Positions 59,808 to 64,000 of a stretch of DNA of 64,000 nucleotides are shown here, piece after piece. Under the pieces are notes generated by a model. That model was not told the DNA's origin. It ran no database searches and saw only the letters and a program-made list of their open reading frames with translations. The stretch lies in NCBI GenBank assembly GCA_049516595.1, contig JBEKSY010000005.1, positions 1 through 64,000 of the forward strand, in the 5' to 3' direction. The translations under genes and the position numbers were made by a program. Each line of letters starts with the position of its first letter. The stretch's first letter is position 1. The stretch comes from JBEKHT01 sp049516595. GTDB lineage: Bacteria; Chloroflexota; Anaerolineae; Anaerolineales; RBG-16-64-43.

Positions 59808-62207
59808 TCAGTCGCCAGTGTGCAGGAAGGATCTCAACGGCCGCAGGAAATACCCCAGGGTCAGAATGGCGGCGGCCGCAATCATCACGGAGTACAAAGG
59901 GCTGATCTCCTCGACCGCCACCCCGATTAGGTACTTGCTGAAGAAGCTGCCGAAGGGCGGGAGGCCCGATAACCACAAGGCCGCGATCAGGAACGCCAGA
60001 ACTCGGCCTGGCATTTGCCCTGCTAGACCGTCGAGGGCGTCAATCTCGGAGGTCATTCGCGACCGGCGGATCGACCCGCAGCATAGGAAGAGGGCTGCGA
60101 ATGCGACCCCGGCCAAGACGAAGTGGGCGAGAGCCGCGGTCCACGAGATGGTGGCCCCAAGCAAGACAAAGCCCAGTTGGCTGCTGACGGCCAAACCCAG
60201 GAAATTTCGGAGGTCGGTTTCGACCAGCGCGAGAAGCCCCCAGCCGAACATGCCCACGCAGGCGAGGACCCGGGCCGCCGTCAGAGGGCCCACCTGCCCG
60301 GGCAACCGCCAGGACACGAAGAATCCTGCCGCATAGGCGACCCACAGCGCGTAGGAAAGCACCATCCCGGTGTTTAGCACCCGCAAGATCTGGCCAATCC
60401 GGCTAAACAGATCGGGCAATATCTCTCGGTAGAAACGACCCAGCACTTGGTCGAGGTACCTGTACAGTCCCTGGGAGGTCCAAGTCAACGCTCTGACCAT
60501 GTAGCCGTAAAGGTCGAAAGCGCCCCGTTCGCCTCTCTCGTACAGGGGTTTCAGCCCTCCCAGCCGCCGGATCGGACCGTAGAACTGAGTGCCTGGCACC
60601 CGGTAAACTTCCGGGTCCAGGGCCTCGCCTCCAAGGAAGACCTCCGCTTCCCTCGCTCGGCCCACGGCATAGAAGAGAAGGCCGACCAGAAGGCTAACGA
60701 TGAGCAACAGGGCTGCGAGCCCGGATTGCCAGACCCCTGGTATCACCGCCAGTCGCCCCGCCGGCCCCAGGATCGGGCGAATCAGAACGTTCACGGGCCA
60801 CGCGTAGAAGACGCCGAACGCCACGCATAGGACCGCTAGGACGATCACCGGGATGACCATCGAAGCGCTGGATTCTTTCACGTGTTCCAAGCCCTTGGGT
60901 CGGTCTCCCCAGAACAGGGAATAGAGCATCTTCATGAAGGAAGCCAGCGTCAGGGCGGATCCGAACATAGCCGCAAGCAGGAAAAGCGGGAAAAGCGCCC
61001 CCCCGCGCTCCAGGATGCCTTGATAGATCAGCCATTTCGACACGAACCCATTGAAAGGTGGGACACCCGAAATCGACAGTGCCGCCACCAGGCAGGCGGC
61101 AAAAGTCCACGGCATAGCCCCTGCCAGGCCGCCGAGCTGGGAGAATTCCGTCCGTCCCGTCTGACGCTCCACCGATCCACCGCAGAGGAACAGGCAGCAC
61201 TTGTAGAGCGCATTGTTGAGCATGTGGAACAGCCCACCAATCACGCCGATGGGAACCCCCGTCCCAATGCCGAGTACCATATAACCCACTTGTGACACGG
61301 CGTGGAACGCCAGCATCTTGCGGAAATCATGTTGGATGAGGGCCATGAGCAGGGCGGCCACGATCGAGATGGAGCCAAGGCCCATCAGAATCAAGCCCAT
61401 GACCGGGGTCATCACAAAAAGATTGAGCGAGATCCGTGCCAGAAGGTAAATCCCGAGCAGCTTGTCCAAGGCAGCTGGCAAGTAGGCCATAGTGGGTATC
61501 GGGGCCGTGGTGGAGATCGCCGGAAGCCAGGAGTGCAAAGGCATGGCTCCTGCCTTGGCAAACGCGCCGGCCAGGATGAGCACATAAGCCGTCACGGCGA
61601 GCCATCCGCTGAGAGGCAATGGGTTGGCCGTGAGATCGCTCAGAGTCAACGTGCCCGATGCCTTCCAGAGAAAGGCGATCCCCATCAACAGCGCCAAGTC
61701 AGCTGCTCCAATGAGGATCAAGGACTTGTTCGCGCCCTCGATCGCCTTCTCCCCTCCCATGGTTACCATCCCATAGAGCAGCACCACCAAGACGTCCCAA
61801 AAGAAGAGCAGCACGATCAAATTGTTCGCCAGTGCCGCACCGGCAGTCATCCCCAGCGCCAGCAGCAGGTAGGCGTAGTGCTCGACCCGCCGGGGATGAT
61901 CGGCCATGTATTTCAGCGAGTACAGTGTGATGAGAAAGGCAAAAAGAGAGGCGGCGAGGACGATGAAACTTCCGAATGCGCCCCCCAGCAAATCGAATTG
62001 AACGGTCAGGTTGGATCCCATCCTGAGCCAAGGGAGGGTGAAGCGCAGATTCCCGACTGAGAGGATGTAGGCGGAGAGCGCCAGAGTAATGGCCGTGCTG
62101 GCCAGGGTCAAGAGCTCCCGGATCCATTTTGCACGCTTCGGGAGCGCCAGGCAGGCGAGGCCGGCCAGGGTAGGAAGCACGATCGGAACCAGAAGAAGAC
62201 GATTCAT
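59808..62207 (-). CDS. large antiporter-like membrane subunit with duplicated C-terminal half-domain
   Basis: A 799-residue membrane protein. Residues about 1-480 are a full NuoL/M/N-type antiporter module, with FWDVLVVLLYG (Glu replaced by Asp at the FWE position, about 125), AGAFAKAGAMPLHSWLPAIS (about 210-229) and MLAFHAVSQVGYM. After a variable region (about 480-640) comes a second partial antiporter-like module (about 640-799, with ETDLRNFLGLAVSSQLGFVLLG and SGLPPFGSFFSKYL in outline). The ATG at 62207 is the first before the conserved helix. Probably an ion-pumping subunit of a group 4 hydrogenase, or a related complex. Confidence 0.85.
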   Translation of the reverse strand: MNRLLLVPIVLPTLAGLACLALPKRAKWIRELLTLASTAITLALSAYILSVGNLRFTLPWLRMGSNLTVQFDLLGGAFGSFIVLAASLFAFLITLYSLKYMADHPRRVEHYAYLLLALGMTAGAALANNLIVLLFFWDVLVVLLYGMVTMGGEKAIEGANKSLILIGAADLALLMGIAFLWKASGTLTLSDLTANPLPLSGWLAVTAYVLILAGAFAKAGAMPLHSWLPAISTTAPIPTMAYLPAALDKLLGIYLLARISLNLFVMTPVMGLILMGLGSISIVAALLMALIQHDFRKMLAFHAVSQVGYMVLGIGTGVPIGVIGGLFHMLNNALYKCCLFLCGGSVERQTGRTEFSQLGGLAGAMPWTFAACLVAALSISGVPPFNGFVSKWLIYQGILERGGALFPLFLLAAMFGSALTLASFMKMLYSLFWGDRPKGLEHVKESSASMVIPVIVLAVLCVAFGVFYAWPVNVLIRPILGPAGRLAVIPGVWQSGLAALLLIVSLLVGLLFYAVGRAREAEVFLGGEALDPEVYRVPGTQFYGPIRRLGGLKPLYERGERGAFDLYGYMVRALTWTSQGLYRYLDQVLGRFYREILPDLFSRIGQILRVLNTGMVLSYALWVAYAAGFFVSWRLPGQVGPLTAARVLACVGMFGWGLLALVETDLRNFLGLAVSSQLGFVLLGATISWTAALAHFVLAGVAFAALFLCCGSIRRSRMTSEIDALDGLAGQMPGRVLAFLIAALWLSGLPPFGSFFSKYLIGVAVEEISPLYSVMIAAAAILTLGYFLRPLRSFLHTGD

Positions 62208-62212
62208 GTCCC

Positions 62213-63625
62213 TTACCTCAACATCTGCGACACGACCCCGTTCACCACGGTGAGCAGCGGTGCGGCGGCCAGGCCCAGGACCAGAGAAAGCCCGGCGAAG
62301 GTGCCGACCACTGCCAGCATTATTGGGGTTCCCTCGGTGATCTCGGGCCAACGTTCCTGCCCCAGGAACAACCCGTTGAAGAGCCTCAGGGCGTACAGCA
62401 GGCTGATCAGTGCTCCCACAACCGCCAGGATCGCCCAGACCACTCCCCCGCTCTGCACGACGCCCAGGATGATCATGAACTTCCCAAAGAAACCGGCCGT
62501 CGGAGGAAGACCGACGATGGTCAGGGCGCAAAGGATGAAGGCCACGGCCGTGACCGGCATGCGCTTGATCAGGCCCCCGAGCTCTCGGATATCTCGGGTG
62601 TGAGTCCGATGTTCAATAATGCCCACGCAAAGGAACAACCCTGCCTTGGTCAGGCTGTGGGCCAGTAGGAAAACCAGCGCTCCGGCGATGCCCAAAGATG
62701 TCATGCTGGCGAGACCCAAGAGGACATAGGCAAGTTGAGCAATGGTCGAGTAAGCCAGAATCCGCTTGGCGTCATGCTCGACCAGCGCCGCTGCGCCCGC
62801 AACCAAGAGGGTAAGGACAGCCAGGGCCGAAGTCACGAGTTGCCAAGTGGGGGGCAGGCCGAGGGTCCCCACCATGACCCGTGCGAAGGCGAATACTCCG
62901 ATCACCACCAGCACCGCGGCGTGGAGCAGAGCGGTCACGGTGGAGGGGGCCACCCCGGCCCCTGGCAACCAGACCTGAAGAGGCACTTGCGCGGACTTGG
63001 CGAGGATGCCTGCGAAGAGGCAGGTCAAGGCTAGGTCGCTCACGGGATGGCCGCGCAGCGCCGCTAGGTCCAGCGTTCCAGCCTGGTGCCAGATCATTTC
63101 CAATCCGGCCAGCATGAAGAAGGAACCCGACACGGTGATCAGCAGCGCGATGTCCGCATTGCGCAAGTGCTCCCGCTTGCGGTAGAACCCGATCAATCGC
63201 CAGGAGCAAATGGCTGTGATCTCCCAGAAGATGTAGACCAGCAGGAGGTTGGCCGAAAGCACCAATCCCATCATGGCGCCCAGGAACAGGACCACCAGGA
63301 AATAGTATTCCCCTTGGTGCTCATATTCCTTCATATACTCCAGTGAGTACAGGACGATGAGCAGACCGATGAACGACGAGGTCACGGCCACATAAACTCC
63401 CAGGCCATCCACGACGAAATTCAGATTCAGCCCCGGGAGCAAGAATGGGCCGAGCGTCAGCGGCCGGGCTTCCCCAGCCAAAGGGATCAGCGCCAGGGCG
63501 CAGGCGAAAGTGGCCAGCGCAAAGAGCACCGCCAGCGCATTGCGCACGAAGGCGGAGATCCGGTTCGCGGCCAGAGCTATGAAGGAGCCAACAATCGGGA
63601 TACTGAAAGTCGCGAGAGCGAGCAT
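62213..63625 (-). CDS. NuoM/MrpD-type antiporter-like membrane subunit of a hydrogenase-type complex
   Basis: A 470-residue subunit with about 14 helices. The key Glu is in IFWEITAICSWRLIGFYR (about residues 138-155), the channel Lys in GILAKSAQVPLQVWLPGAGVAPS (about 200-222, in outline AKSAQVPLQ) and LVEHDAKRILAYSTIAQLAY (about 275-294). WEITAICSW is a form common in group 4 hydrogenase (Hyf/Mbh-type) subunits. The start MLALATF at 63625 has AAGGA upstream. It lies 5 bases before the 799-residue subunit gene, so the two are coupled. Confidence 0.88.
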   Translation of the reverse strand: MLALATFSIPIVGSFIALAANRISAFVRNALAVLFALATFACALALIPLAGEARPLTLGPFLLPGLNLNFVVDGLGVYVAVTSSFIGLLIVLYSLEYMKEYEHQGEYYFLVVLFLGAMMGLVLSANLLLVYIFWEITAICSWRLIGFYRKREHLRNADIALLITVSGSFFMLAGLEMIWHQAGTLDLAALRGHPVSDLALTCLFAGILAKSAQVPLQVWLPGAGVAPSTVTALLHAAVLVVIGVFAFARVMVGTLGLPPTWQLVTSALAVLTLLVAGAAALVEHDAKRILAYSTIAQLAYVLLGLASMTSLGIAGALVFLLAHSLTKAGLFLCVGIIEHRTHTRDIRELGGLIKRMPVTAVAFILCALTIVGLPPTAGFFGKFMIILGVVQSGGVVWAILAVVGALISLLYALRLFNGLFLGQERWPEITEGTPIMLAVVGTFAGLSLVLGLAAAPLLTVVNGVVSQMLR

Positions 63626-63635
63626 GACTGATCCT

Positions 63636-64000
63636 TCACCATCCAACCAGCGCCAGGATTACGCCGGCGATTGCGACCAGCAGCAGATTCCCCCAGAACA
63701 GCCGCAGGGCCTGGTCCAGTTTCAGTCGGGCATGGGTGATTTTCACGACGATGATGAGAACCAGGACAGCCAGGAGCTTGAGCAGGAATCCTGCGATCGA
63801 AAGCGCCGTGGGGGTGGTCGCACCCAGAAAGAGGATGACCATCAACACGGGCAGACAGAAGAACATCATCGCCCGAGATAGTTTGAACAGTGCCAACCCG
63901 CTGCCGGAGTACTCGGCCAGCGGTCCGCCGATCAGCTCGGTGTCGGCCTCTGCGATGTCGAAGGGCAAATAGCCGAGTTTTGCTATCAGACTGTACATGG
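63636..64000 (-). CDS. NuoH/HyfC-like membrane subunit (5' end beyond the window)
   Basis: Only the C-terminal about 121 residues are visible; the frame continues past the right edge. LGYLPFDIAEADTELIGGPLAEYSG (in outline PFDIAEADTEL) is the conserved quinone-chamber loop of NuoH and its hydrogenase counterparts HyfC/EchB/MbhM, followed by three hydrophobic helices. The adjacent antiporter subunits and maturation protease favour a hydrogenase over a second complex I. The stop is 10 bases before the next gene. Confidence 0.88.
   Translation of the reverse strand, partial: MYSLIAKLGYLPFDIAEADTELIGGPLAEYSGSGLALFKLSRAMMFFCLPVLMVILFLGATTPTALSIAGFLLKLLAVLVLIIVVKITHARLKLDQALRLFWGNLLLVAIAGVILALVGW

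Overview
This 64 kb, GC-rich window looks like a chromosomal segment from an uncultured Chloroflexota (Anaerolineae-like) bacterium. Pointers to that lineage are the Pro/Thr-rich 'TPTP' linkers in surface proteins, a MutL/GlmL-DUF6754 operon, an F-type ATP synthase b subunit fused to a delta fragment, a duplicated NuoM, and an archaeal-type methionine adenosyltransferase. The lineage is an inference from gene content; no rRNA gene is present. I saw no prophage, IS element, CRISPR array or transposase.

Layout. 1-8 kb: a truncated phosphohexomutase, two small envelope proteins, a HAD phosphatase-like protein, a DUF389-like membrane protein with an SH3-like tail, and a large pyruvate:ferredoxin oxidoreductase. 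8.5-16.6 kb: a tightly coupled eight-ORF operon of unknown function (two small ORFs, a DUF6754-like protein, two membrane proteins, a zinc-ribbon protein with seven PxWL motifs, a GlmL-type ASKHA ATPase, a sandwich-hybrid/KOW protein and an LPKTG-tailed protein). 16.6-24.9 kb: a T-box leader in front of an alaX-like gene and ileS (with a swapped GVHH signature), then lspA, rluD, a threonine aldolase and, convergently, sppA. 25.1-37.3 kb: one long cluster holding only membrane-embedded bioenergetic subunits, nuoA-H-J-K-L-M-M-N followed by atpZ-B-E-F/delta, ended by a clear terminator. 37.3-48.7 kb: murE, a SAM-I riboswitch controlling an archaeal-type MAT, a ferredoxin, a Phe-Gly-Cys tRNA operon, greA, lysS, a phosphoglycerate dehydrogenase-like gene, an M32 carboxypeptidase and a family III CoA-transferase. 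49.5-55.1 kb: a GH38 alpha-mannosidase, then a DUF362-polyferredoxin pair. 55.5-58.9 kb: a Rab-like small GTPase with a putative partner protein, and an MFS transporter behind a structured leader. 59-64 kb: the membrane arm and maturation protease of what is probably a group 4 [NiFe] hydrogenase, running off the right edge.

Physiology suggested: an anaerobic or facultative metabolism built on ferredoxin (PFOR, small ferredoxin, polyferredoxin, hydrogenase-type membrane complex) coupled to ion pumping by a complex I with an extra antiporter-like subunit. RNA-based regulation is prominent (T-box, SAM-I, and an unidentified leader at about 57.35-57.57 kb). The best candidates for undescribed biology are the GlmL/PxWL operon, the Rab-like GTPase pair and the membrane-sector-only nuo-atp cluster.
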